Shown: piece after piece, positions 55,305 through 64,000 of the stretch
How positions within the stretch are numbered: the stretch's first letter is position 1
Layout of the letters: each line of letters begins with the position of its first letter
NCBI GenBank assembly: GCA_023052935.1
Contig: CM041297.1
Coordinates: 86,299,021-86,363,020, forward strand
Direction of reading: 5' to 3'
DNA length: 64,000 bases
Source of the DNA: Piezodorus guildinii
Lineage: Eukaryota > Arthropoda > Insecta > Hemiptera > Pentatomidae
Position numbers and translations under genes: made by a program
Notes under the pieces: model-generated
Told to the model about the DNA's origin: nothing
Database searches by the model: none
What the model saw: the letters and a program-made list of their open reading frames with translations, nothing else

Positions 55305-56078
55305 CTAACGTTGCTGCCAGGTTGGGTAGAGTCTCCATCTTGGTGCCCAATTATTGAATCGTGAGTAACTAGTTGAGTTCCATCGCGGTTGCTTATTCGC
55401 ATACCCAGGAGGACTCCATGGTAGTGGTCTGTTGTAGCCCGTTGAGTTAAATCGCGGTTGCCAGGTCGGGTTTCCGAATGGTGGACCCCATCTTGGTAGC
55501 CCATAGTTAAATGGTGGAAGCCCAGTCGAGTTCCAGCTCGGTCCTGTCCAGTTAGTGGATGGGGAGTACCCTGCTGGATTCCATTGTTGTGGCCAATTCC
55601 TTATCACATCCCTTCGTTGTCGCCAATTTCTGTTTGATGGGTACCACCAGGTCGGTTTCCATCGTTGAGGCCAGCTTGTGTTTCCAGAAGTGTTCCATCT
55701 AAGCGGCCAATCGCTGTAAGACGAGTTTCTAGTAGAATTCCACCTGTTCTTCCAGTAAATGTGCGATGGGAAACCAGTTGAATTCCATCGCTGAGTCCAA
55801 TTTTGGAATGAATGGACCCCGGTCGAATTCAAACTAGAGAGATAGTTTCGTAAAGGTGAATGATCGGTGGAGTTGAGCCTGTTGATGGGAAACCCATTTT
55901 TGTTTCGCCACCACGGAGGTCCGTTGGGAAACCTGGTGTTATTCCTCCACCATGGAGTAAAATCAGTTGTGTTCAGGCGTCGTGTCAAGTGCACGTGTCG
56001 GCGGGGTTCAAGAGGTGAACCTAGCACTAAAAAGGCCGATGCAGTGACGAAGATGAAAAGAACTGACAGATATTTCAT
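55305..56078 (-). CDS. Secreted Trp/Asn-rich repeat protein (gene 4)
   Basis: A 257-codon frame with signal peptide MKYLSVLFIFVTASAFLVLG. Residues about 35-257 are a degenerate repeat of roughly 12-20 residues built around W-x-x-RWNSTG(F/Y)xP. Examples are QNWTQRWNSTGFPS, YWKNRWNSTRNSS and TNWTGPSWNSTGLPP. I count about 14 N-x-S/T sequons and very high Trp, Asn, Pro and Arg. There is a basic RQRRD site near the middle. No known domain is recognised. It resembles the glycosylation-rich N-terminal exon of gene 3 and ends TWQQR, like PWQ-R at the end of exon 1 of gene 2. It may therefore be an MBF2-type first exon that now ends in its own stop, or an unrelated single-exon gene. Expected to be extracellular and heavily glycosylated. 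Confidence 0.75.
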   Translation of the reverse strand: MKYLSVLFIFVTASAFLVLGSPLEPRRHVHLTRRLNTTDFTPWWRNNTRFPNGPPWWRNKNGFPINRLNSTDHSPLRNYLSSLNSTGVHSFQNWTQRWNSTGFPSHIYWKNRWNSTRNSSYSDWPLRWNTSGNTSWPQRWKPTWWYPSNRNWRQRRDVIRNWPQQWNPAGYSPSTNWTGPSWNSTGLPPFNYGLPRWGPPFGNPTWQPRFNSTGYNRPLPWSPPGYANKQPRWNSTSYSRFNNWAPRWRLYPTWQQR

Positions 56079-56091
56079 CGTTCACTTGTAG

Positions 56092-56127
56092 ACTGAGCAA
56101 GAGGTTGCTATCAGCGAGAATATATTA
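56092..56127 (-). promoter_or_regulatory. Core promoter of gene 4
   Basis: On the minus strand TAATATA lies at 56127-56121 and TCAGT at 56096-56092 (+1 A at 56094), about 30 nt apart. The leader before the ATG would be 16 nt, as short as in genes 1 and 3. Confidence 0.55.
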
Positions 56128-56439
56128 CCCCTGTTATCATTAAAGAAACAAATTGCATTTATTTCAGTAAATTTACAGTGTTTTTAGAGTTACCCAACTG
56201 TCATTATGACTCAGATATTTAGTGGTTTTCTGCTTCACAGTGTTTGGTTTTAAAAGATGATTTAACGGTTATTTCCTTGAATAGACCAAAAAAATTTGAG
56301 GGTATGCAGTTACATAACTTTTTTGGTTAAAATTATAATTACAGTTAGGTGTACGTAAAACCTTTATTTTTTAATCATTCGACGTATCGAAAAGTAATAC
56401 TATTTCGACATTCATTGCTAAAAAATATTAATATACTTT
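56128..56439. other. Intergenic, no gene seen
   Basis: Nothing recognised. Confidence 0.5.
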
Positions 56440-58770
56440 CTATTATTTCCCGTGTTGAGTTTAAAAAGTTTCGTTTTTTAACTTTTTCAACAAAATTAGC
56501 GAACCAGAAAAAGCCATTCACCATGTATTTAGTACTTTCTTACGATTTTCACAAAAACAGCTTTAACATTTTTTAGGACAAATCAATTGGGACAGATTTT
56601 GATATGATTTTGAAAATAAATTAGACTTAAAAATTCTTCTGAAGACAACAAATGACATTGACAGAGCTATAAAAAACTTACAACATCGATACAGACAAGT
56701 ATAAAAGATAGCACATGAAACAGGACAACTATCAATTCACAGCAGACTAACTTGCCACCTCACCTTTGCATCTTATTAAGGGAAAAACGTCGAGCAAGGG
56801 TAAGGTGGTATAGGACTAGATACTCATCCGACAAATCCTATTATACTAATTTTACAGAAAATCTCACCACTACTGACAAATCACTATGGACGACCACTAA
56901 GAAGCTGCTCAAGTTCAAAGGCTGCAACTATCCACTCCTTACCGAATCCCAAAGCTGGACAAGAACCGACGAGGAAAAAGCCCAGATTTTTGGTTAACAC
57001 CTTAAAACTTTTATTCCACACCCTGATATCCTTAATCCCGTTCAACTTGAATGTATTGAAGCAGAAATAACTATTCCTCTCCAAATGTCCCTTCCACCTA
57101 AAGCTGTTCTTCCCTCAGAAATTTCCAGTATTATTCATCGTCCCCCTTACCGCAAAGCTCCTGTGCCCGATCTAATCACATCCCAAATTTTAAAAACTTC
57201 TTCCTCGAAAAGCTGTCCTATTTCTTACCTATATTTATAATGCTGTACTCCGCACAACATATTTTCCCGACCCCTGGAAATAATCAATAGTCAAAATGAT
57301 CCATAAACCCAAAAAGCCGCCTGAATATCCGTCCTCTTACCGCCCCATCTCTCTTTTATGTATCATGGGAAAAATCCTAGAAAAACTCCTACTGAAACGT
57401 ATATATCCTATCCTTGATTCCAATAATATTATCCCCAATCATCAGTTTGGCTTCCGAAAATCCCATTCCACTATTATCCCATCAGTGCCATTGTATGGTG
57501 GATGTAGTCTCCACTGCTTTGGAGCGCGGATTGTATTGCACGGGAGCCTTTCTCAACGTAGAGCAAGCATTTGACAGAGTCTGGCATCCAGGACTGCTGT
57601 ACAAACTCCGAAAATTCCTCCCTCCAACATACTTCCTTATCATCCAGTCCTACCTCACTGACAGATCCTTCAAAATAAATCACAATGGGTCCTATTCATC
57701 TCTTTTTACTCAGTCCGCTGGTGTTCCTCAAGGCAGTATCCTAGGACCCATTCTCTACACAGTATATACAGCTGATATCCCAACCAATCCTAACACTTTC
57801 CTTTCCACTTATGCTGAAGGCACCTGTTTGTTATCAGTCAATAACGATCCAACTATTGCCTCTCAAACCCTTCAATCCCACATCGGAGACCTTGAGATAT
57901 GGTGTCAGAATTAGAGAATTAAAATAAATGCCGACAAATCCCTCCAAATAACCTTTACCCTCTGTCGTAAACTAATGACATCCTGTCCTACAGTATCCTT
58001 TAATAATATTCCTCTTGTCCCTGTTGAACAGATCCGCTACCTAGGACTCCTCCTTGACAAACGTCTCACATGGAATCGACACACAAGACTGAAACGACAA
58101 GAAACTGCTCGCCGTCAATTACTTCAACACTTACTAGACAGACGATTAACTTAACTACAAAAGGCTCATCTACATGACCATCATAAGGCCTATATGGACT
58201 TACGGAGTTGAGCATTGGGGCTCTACTAAACCATCGAATTCTTCCCGTATCCAATCCTTACAATCCAAAATCCTTCGTAAAATCCTCAACGCTCCTTACT
58301 TTGTCACAAATAAAATCATCCATAAAGATCTAAATGTTCCATATGTTGCTGCTTTGGCCCGAACTAGATATCAATCCTTCTATGACAAACTCCATTCCCT
58401 CCCTAACCCACTGGTTTCAACCCTGGCTTCCTCTTCGATTCCTGATAATCCTCCGAGGCGTCTGAAAAGAAGATGGCCTCGAGACCTTCTTGTTTAAAAT
58501 AGTTACTGGAGTGCTTCCATTGGGTCGCTCCTCTACAAGTCTGTCTCATGGGATTTTTCTTTTAGGATATTTATTTGTGGTAATATAAATTGCAGTTGTA
58601 AATTTCAATAAATAAATATTTAAAAAAAAAATTAATCTAAATTAACAGGGCTTAAATAGTGATATTTAAATGTTACTTCTTTATAAGAAACGGATATATA
58701 TATATTAAATCATCAATTAATAAAAATTAAATCATCAATGGAGGTAAGTGATAGACGATTTGTGGAAAGC
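56440..58770 (+). mobile_element. Family E element split by Jockey B
   Basis: The left part (56440-56635) has CTTTTTCAACAAAATTAGCG AACCAGAAAAAGCC and CGATTTTCACAAAAACAGCT TTAAC. The right part (58640-58770) resumes with ACAGGGCTTAAATAGTGATA TTTAAAT and ends ATGGAGGTAAGTGATAGACG. Confidence 0.65.
56640..58627 (+). mobile_element. Jockey family B LINE, longest copy (5'-truncated)
   Basis: It starts in the linker between endonuclease and RT (LREKRRARVRWYRTRYSS, LTTTDKSLWTTTKKLLKF). It then shows the RT blocks MIHKPKKPPEYPSSYRPISL, FGFRKSHST, AFLNVEQAFDRVWHPG (motif A), GVPQGSILGPILY and a motif C that reads YAEG in place of YADD (about 57808-57822). The C-terminus has TIIRPIWTYGVEHWG, SKILRKILNAP and RRLKRRWPRDLLV (58174-58497). 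It ends GTTGTAAATTTCAATAAATA AATATT(T)AAAA. Frame breaks and the altered catalytic box show it is dead. Confidence 0.88.
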
Positions 58771-59060
58771 TAACTTAGGTAAGGAGTTATAAAATAAAAT
58801 AAAGAAATGTCAACAAATTACCTTTGTGTGCATAGCCTGTCAGCAATGTGTACAAAACAGTTATTTCTGAAAGATGACTAAAAACAACGTCACATTACTA
58901 ATCCGATTTAAACGAGGCCACCGCGCAGATGAAAATATTTTTTAATTTAATATTTACATTATACGCATCTGGAAACAAATAACCTAAAGTTTTGAGTGAG
59001 ATTAGTTTTTTTCTCAAGCGATTACAAATGTTCATTATCCAAAAAGTAGTTGAATTACAT
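58771..59060. other. Short non-coding stretch
   Basis: Nothing recognised. Confidence 0.5.
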
Positions 59061-59061
59061 A

Positions 59062-59805
59062 CGTTCACTAACCTAAATATGAAATACGATATATAGTAAG
59101 GGGAAGTGTTGCAAACGTGAAAATTTTCAAATTTGAGTATTCACCGGAAATACACATTTTAGGGTTCCCTGAGTCCAAATGACCAAGTCCTGCAAAAAGG
59201 TCTGTGCGTGTGGAATGTCTAGCGCGAAAACGATAAGTTGTATAAATCACAAATTTTATATTTTAAGAGTGTCTATGCACCAGATGTTGCAGAAACTTTT
59301 CTATCAAAATCGGCCAACCAGAAGAGCCACTTTTATACCATACGTTTTGCACCTTTTTGCATCTTGCGATTTTCTCAAAAACGGCTTAAACGATTTTTAA
59401 TAAACTCGCTATATAGATTTAAAATTTAATGGGCTTTAATCTGATGTAGGTTTCATTCTGATTGAAATAGTCTAACAGGACTTCAATGTCTATTTTTTAA
59501 ATCTTCTTTCTCTAAAGTGCCTTCACTTTTGTAGAAAAAAAAAAAAAAAGAACATAATCTTATTACAATTGATAAATAACGTTGAAAGAATTCGATTGAA
59601 AACTAAAGGAGAAAACAGGAAAAAAAAATGTTTAGTGCAATTTTTCTGTTTTTTAACATAAGAACAGTAATATATATGGGTAATGTACCGCTAGAAAGCT
59701 AATGATTTTAGAAAAAAATATTATGTTATACAAATACATGCAAAAGTCACACACTACCAACGAGAGTGATGAAAGGCCGACAAAACTAACTTATTTTATT
59801 AGATT

Positions 59806-59843
<38 letters not shown>

Positions 59844-60045
59844 TTGTAATAAATACGAAAAAAAAAAAAAAAAAAAGATAAAAATTAAGTAGATTATTTA
59901 TAAAAAACATGGTTCTATGGAAATTTAATTTAAGTAATTCCTTGTTAGTTTCAATTATTTTAATTTTTCACTGTATTTGAAAGTTCTTATCAATTTTAAC
60001 AATGGATGTAAGTGAAAGTAGTGTGTTGCCTTCACCAGATTTTTC
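59062..60045 (+). mobile_element. Family E element, near-complete copy
   Basis: It starts ACGTTCACTAACCTAAATAT GAAATACG, carries CCCTGAGTCCAAATGACCAA GTCCTGCAAAAAGG and TTTCATTCTGATTGAAATAG, and ends ATGGATGTAAGTGAAAGTAG TGTGTTGCCTTCACCAGATT. A/T-rich expansions near 59820-59880 lengthen it. Confidence 0.8.
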
Positions 60046-60467
60046 ACACCTGCAATAGCCAGGAAGATGAAATAAAGCATATCAATCAACCTTTTAAATA
60101 AGAAATACATAGTTTATCCCACTCAGATCAAAACCGTTATCACGTACCCGGATTAATGTTTTGACGCACTTTCTGAAGACAATAGATCTCAGAGGTATTT
60201 TAGACTCATATTCGCAATGTTCCTTTCTCCAGTGAATCTCAAAGCTGAAATTTCAACTGAGGTTTAGCAATATAAGCACCTTTTAGATTTTTATATGGTC
60301 CTCCGAATAGTCCAAGATGCGTTAATAGGTCGAAGAACGCCTATTATGAGAAGAAAATTTTCAATGTGATTTTCACATTTTAGCCAACCTGAACACTTTT
60401 TTTGTTTGCTGCCTTAAACTGGTCGGAATAAAAAATGGCGGTCATCCAAAACCTTCCAAATCCAAGA
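60046..60467. other. Non-coding stretch
   Basis: Nothing recognised. Confidence 0.5.
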
Positions 60468-60805
60468 ATTGACCTCATTTTAACATTATAAAGGCGAATA
60501 CTACAGAAACAAAGCATTATACGAAAATACTCATTATAAAATAAATTAATGAACATTAAATAAGTTTCGATTCGAGAGCTGATAGACGTCTGTAGGTCAT
60601 ATAGGTATCGAGATATAATATGTTGTGTTTTAAGTACGAAAATTGATCTAATTTTAACTTTATGAAGGTAAATATTACATAAACCAAATGTTGTATAAAT
60701 ACGCATTATAATATAAATTATTAAACTGAATAAGCTTTAATTTCAGACTTGATAGACGTCTGTAGCTTTTATAGGTACCGAGATATATTTTTCCATCAAA
60801 TTTGG
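60468..60805. repeat. Tandem duplication, 170-bp period
   Basis: Two diverged units share AATTGA-CT-ATTTTAAC, CTGATAGACGTCTGTAG / TTGATAGACGTCTGTAG (60579 and 60749) and TATAGGTA-CGAGATATA. The 108-codon minus-strand frame across them is a by-product. Confidence 0.75.
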
Positions 60806-60852
60806 TCAATTCTCGATTTATTGACACAATGTATTATAAGAACAAATATATC

Positions 60853-61256
60853 TCGACAATTGAGACGTTGATTTCCAAAAGGTACTAAAGGACATATTTT
60901 ACGAAATTGATTTTTTTTACATATTTGTATTCTCATCATTTAGTTTTATCAAAATTTTCAAATTCATTTTATCTAATGAACTCTCGAGTCCTTAAACAAC
61001 GCGATTTAGAAATGCAGTTATTTTTTAAAAGTACTAAATACGCAATAATTTTTGTTCCAAATCAATCTAAAAAAAATTATTTCATAACTTTAATATAATG
61101 TTATTATTATAGTAAAAATATAATTCTAAATTTTAATGCAAAAAAGTCCCAAATTAGCTAGTTTAATAATATAGTAATGAGAGATTTTCGCGCATCCTGT
61201 AAAATTTCCTAGAATGGATATAGTACCTTTTGGAAATCAACGCCTCAATTGTAACA
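60853..61256. mobile_element. Family F MITE, about 400 bp
   Basis: The left end CAATTGAGACGTTGATTTCC AAAAGGTACTA and the right end TAGTACCTTTTGGAAATCAA CGCCTCAATTG are near-perfect inverted repeats of about 30 bp. No coding capacity. The ends are the same as in the longer copy at 24337-25612. Confidence 0.85.
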
Positions 61257-61720
61257 TCTACAGACGCCTTTCACCTCTCATATTGCAGCTTATTAGACGC
61301 TATTTAATTTTATTATTATGAGAATGGAGTAGTATTATTATGAATAAAAGGTCAAAAAATGAAAAAATTAGTTTTTTGAAATTGTATGTTTCTTAAAGGG
61401 TAAGCATTTTATTGATATTCTATAGTTAGTAATTAATCTGCATAAGGTACTAGCACAAAGAATATTGAGCTGAAGAAGTTACCCATTCTTTGAAACACTG
61501 ACACTCAAAATATTGATTTTTTTTTTAATTTTGACCAACAACTTTGAGCTATTAAAAATACTCCAAGAAATGCATTCAGCTGGATGGGTGTTGGTATTAG
61601 TTTTTAATGTAGGGTGTGCTGAGGTAAATAGGTTTTATTTCAGAGGTAAAGGTAAGTTATTACTGAATGAATAAAAAAAAAACTGCAGATGCCTGCAAGT
61701 GTGAAAAAAAAGTTTAATTA
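61257..61720. other. Non-coding stretch
   Basis: Nothing recognised. Confidence 0.5.
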
Positions 61721-61724
61721 TTCA

Positions 61725-61815
61725 AACTTATTTCATCGTCAATTGTATTTGGAAATTCTTAAATTAATTTTAACAACGGAAGTAAGTGAATGTGTTGCGC
61801 GCACCAGATTTTTTG
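61725..61815 (+). mobile_element. Family E 3' end fragment
   Basis: GGAAATTCTTAAATTAATTT TAACAACGGAAGTAAGTGAA followed by TGTGTTGCGCGCACCAGATT. Confidence 0.75.
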
Positions 61816-61859
61816 TTGTTATGAATATCATTATCATTTATTTATTTCTACTGGTTTTG

Positions 61860-62180
61860 TGATTGATGGCAGTCAGTTTTGACCTAGTCCGATGCTCACA
61901 CCCCGACGCAGACATCGGCCGAGGACTCCCTTAATATTTGAAGAAGTGGAGGGTTGCCGACCGGGGAGACTGCTAGTGAACCCACGCATATTTAAAGTTC
62001 ATTCATACTAAAAGTGAGAGGCTTGAGGAAGCTATTGCAGAGCGAGGGCTATTCAAAACGGCCCCGTCGAGTGAAATTTCATATTTAAATCCTATTAGAG
62101 GAAGCCGGGCCATAAGAAGGCAAGGGATTGTCCGCCTGCATTATTGACGCCGTTCCGTCAACGGGATCTCCAACCTTTTT
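61860..62180. other. Second GC-rich island, non-coding
   Basis: A GC-rich block with GAGGGCTATTCAAAACGGCC (62044-62063), nearly the same as GAGGGCTGTTCAAAGCGGCC in the island at 10681-11140. No coding frame. It may be an old transposon or a conserved regulatory element. Confidence 0.4.
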
Positions 62181-62392
62181 TCCTAGTTTTTTGTTTGGTT
62201 CCGATTATTATTTTATTGAATCACTGGCCTCTACAACGTGACGTTTATTCGTCCAGTGTTTGTCCAAATAAACGTTATAAAATACCTTAAGAATGCGAAA
62301 TATCAGGAAATGATTAACTAACAATGTTAAACCTGTTGTAATATCACCACATTTGTGACAAATACATGTCCTTAGCATATCTTCTCTTGTCT

Positions 62393-62397
62393 ACTCT

Positions 62398-62428
<31 letters not shown>

Positions 62429-62448
62429 ATCTATCTCTCTCTCTTTCC
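62393..62448. repeat. (CT)n microsatellite
   Basis: CT repeats with TTTC and TATC interruptions. Confidence 0.95.
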
Positions 62449-63700
62449 TTAAAAATGCTATCTTCTTCTTCTCTCCCTTCACTAAGTTATATTATTATTT
62501 TTAAACCATAAATCACGTTAACATTGCTATATTCAGCCTGTTGTTAATGAAGATACAGCAAGCAAATTTCGTATCAAAATTCAGCCTAAAACAATGAGGA
62601 AAGTCGTATTTATATATTTAAACATTTTATATATTTTTGTTATATATGAATATTTTAAATAATAAACTATTGAGTTGTTTAACTCTCTGAGACAATATGG
62701 CTAGATTGAATAATATATATAAATAGTTATATGAAGTGATAATATAACTATAATATTCGGATTAGTGCCAAGATGGTTTAGCTGAGATTAATTTATTTTT
62801 TATTGGTTTAATACATGAAAATAATTCACATTTTAGATAAGAACTGAACGCTTTTTATACAGTGTTATTCATTAAACAAAGTAGGACAGTAATCTACAGG
62901 ATATTTTTTAATAACATAATATTCTGTTTCTGTCTGTGTAATCTAATATTCTGTGTTATATTCTTTGAACAGTTAACCCTGATAGTACAGTAAAATTAGG
63001 TTTTAACCCGAACATATTAAAAAAATACTCAAAAACATCTTTAACGAATTTTCTATGAGTTTAAATAAAAAAACAAAAAAAAAAAAAACAACAACAACAA
63101 TTTTTTAACGCTTTAAATTTGTTTTTCAACCACTTTGAGAACAAATTTATTTGTTGATTAAATTAAAAAATTTCAGATTCAGATCATTTTTTTATTCAGA
63201 TTTATAGAAATCGATATTGCCTTTTAGACGTATACTCATAATTTTTCAGGAGATGCATGGTTTATGAGTTGTTCAAAAAAATAATAAAATAAAAAGAAGT
63301 TAAACGTCTTAAAAATAGATTTTTTTTTTTTCACAACTACTTAGAGAACAGATTTTCTTAAACCCAGTTTTATTGAATTTTGAACGAATTTTCTACGAGA
63401 TATTAAAAAAACAAAACAATTTTTTTTAATTTAAATTTTTTTTTTAACCATTTTTAGAACAAATTTACTTAAACCTATTCTTATTTCACATCTGGAAGGT
63501 AGATGGAAACCAATGACAACCATAGTCATTTTTGCGGTACTGCGATTGCCAGAAAATAATGAAATAGTGACTTTCTTTTATAAATATTGATATAATAACT
63601 ATCATTTCCTTCCATATATAGTTTATTATTGTTATGGGAAAGAGAATGCCATAGAAAAATTATTATTTACAATTAATTATTTAAATTGGTATTAGGCACG
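62449..63700. other. A+T-rich non-coding stretch with a weak direct repeat
   Basis: AACGAATTTTCTA(T/C)GAG, then (A)n and a TTTTTAACCA-TTT-AGAACAAATTTA-TT block occurs at about 63048-63152 and again at about 63380-63472. No gene seen. Confidence 0.5.
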
Positions 63701-63710
63701 AGTTATAAGT

Positions 63711-63880
63711 AGGTTTTGGGATGGTAGCTGTCCGCACCTGAGAGATGGTAAAGGGATGAGACAGCCAGCTGACAGGAGGGATGTACCACGGCATCCCTTG
63801 GCCCTATTGGAAGGGAGGGGGGACCTTCGAGCACATCTGCTTTAGTGGCAACCTGTTGCGTCTCCCCCAAAACCAAATTT
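63711..63880. other. GC-rich block with inverted ends
   Basis: GTAGGTTTTGGGATGG on the left and CCCCCAAAACCAAA on the right are short inverted repeats around a 150-bp GC-rich core. It may be a small transposon or unique sequence. Confidence 0.35.
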
Positions 63881-64000
63881 TTTATATTTGCTCTTCTTCA
63901 TCCCCTTGCTAGCTGATCTGTGCTAATCCCTACCCATGTCTATACCGCAACATCCTGTCCAATAATCATCGTTTTTATCGTTAATTAGTCTAACATTATT

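Noticed and set aside
55295..55504. 69-codon minus-strand frame and 74-codon plus frame at 55867-56091
   Set aside because: Alternative frames within gene 4; the 257-codon frame has the signal peptide and regular repeat.
32947..56078. Alternative splicing of the 56-kb exon into the MBF2 exon at 33 kb
   Set aside because: The only donor-like site near the end of the 56-kb frame (CAAC|GTTAGT) is in phase 1 and does not match the phase-2 acceptor.
60380..60706. 108-codon minus-strand frame
   Set aside because: It spans a 170-bp tandem duplication, and its internal similarity reflects the DNA repeat. No signal or domain.

Overview
This is an A+T-rich eukaryotic window, almost certainly from an arthropod and most likely an insect. 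The evidence is several genes with an MBF2-type domain (an arthropod-restricted family), Jockey- and RTE-type LINEs, many tRNA-derived SINEs, long introns and (TA)n/(CA)n/(CT)n microsatellites. The species cannot be named from the sequence. Ribosome-binding sites, operons and CRISPR arrays do not apply.

Host genes are few and small. (1) 12658-13839 (-) is a three-exon gene for a secreted 164-residue MBF2-like protein. (2) 26131-27910 (+) has a signal-peptide exon and an MBF2-like terminal exon in matching phase, with an unresolved middle exon. (3) 32947-33202 (-) is a clear MBF2 terminal exon whose best 5' partner is the signal-peptide exon at 45476-45747 (-), implying a 12.3-kb intron full of transposons. 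(4) 55305-56078 (-) encodes a secreted Trp/Asn-rich repeat protein with about 14 N-glycosylation sequons. Genes 1, 3 and 4 have the same core promoter layout: a TATA-like box about 30 nt upstream of a TCAGT initiator. The three MBF2-like genes share a phase-2 junction (AG|G or AG|A) after a highly divergent N-terminal exon. I read this as a small cluster of secreted proteins built from a fast-changing first exon and a conserved MBF2 module. A possible further coding relic lies at 28350-28690 (-).

The rest is layered transposon debris. LINEs: one apparently full-length, intact two-ORF Jockey-type element with target-site duplication (49151-53632); three copies of Jockey family A (7678-8987, 21405-24135, 40180-41484); five copies or pieces of Jockey family B (11925, 20618, 26797, 31648, 56640); a third Jockey relic (46285-46935); RTE-like elements (5640-6720, 17845-20224); another non-LTR element (34453-36740) split by an I/R1-like RNase H element (34531-35489); and a CR1/Jockey-like RT fragment at the left edge. 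SINEs: four tRNA-derived families, called A to D here. DNA elements: a high-copy family E with ACTTTCACTTACCT terminal motifs, family F MITEs, a foldback element with tandem subrepeats (about 14330-16890), a 2.1-kb long-TIR element (37812-39934), a small hairpin element (34293-34423) and a Tc1/mariner relic (1673-2010). A Ty3/gypsy gag relic is at 2210-2492.

Nested insertions with readable target-site duplications allow relative dating: Jockey A within SINE B (7481-9063), SINE B within E (43589-43882), the intact LINE within E (49151-53632), and the I/R1-like element within another LINE (34531-35489). A perfect 421-bp inverted repeat at 20388-21242 is either a very recent rearrangement or an assembly artefact.
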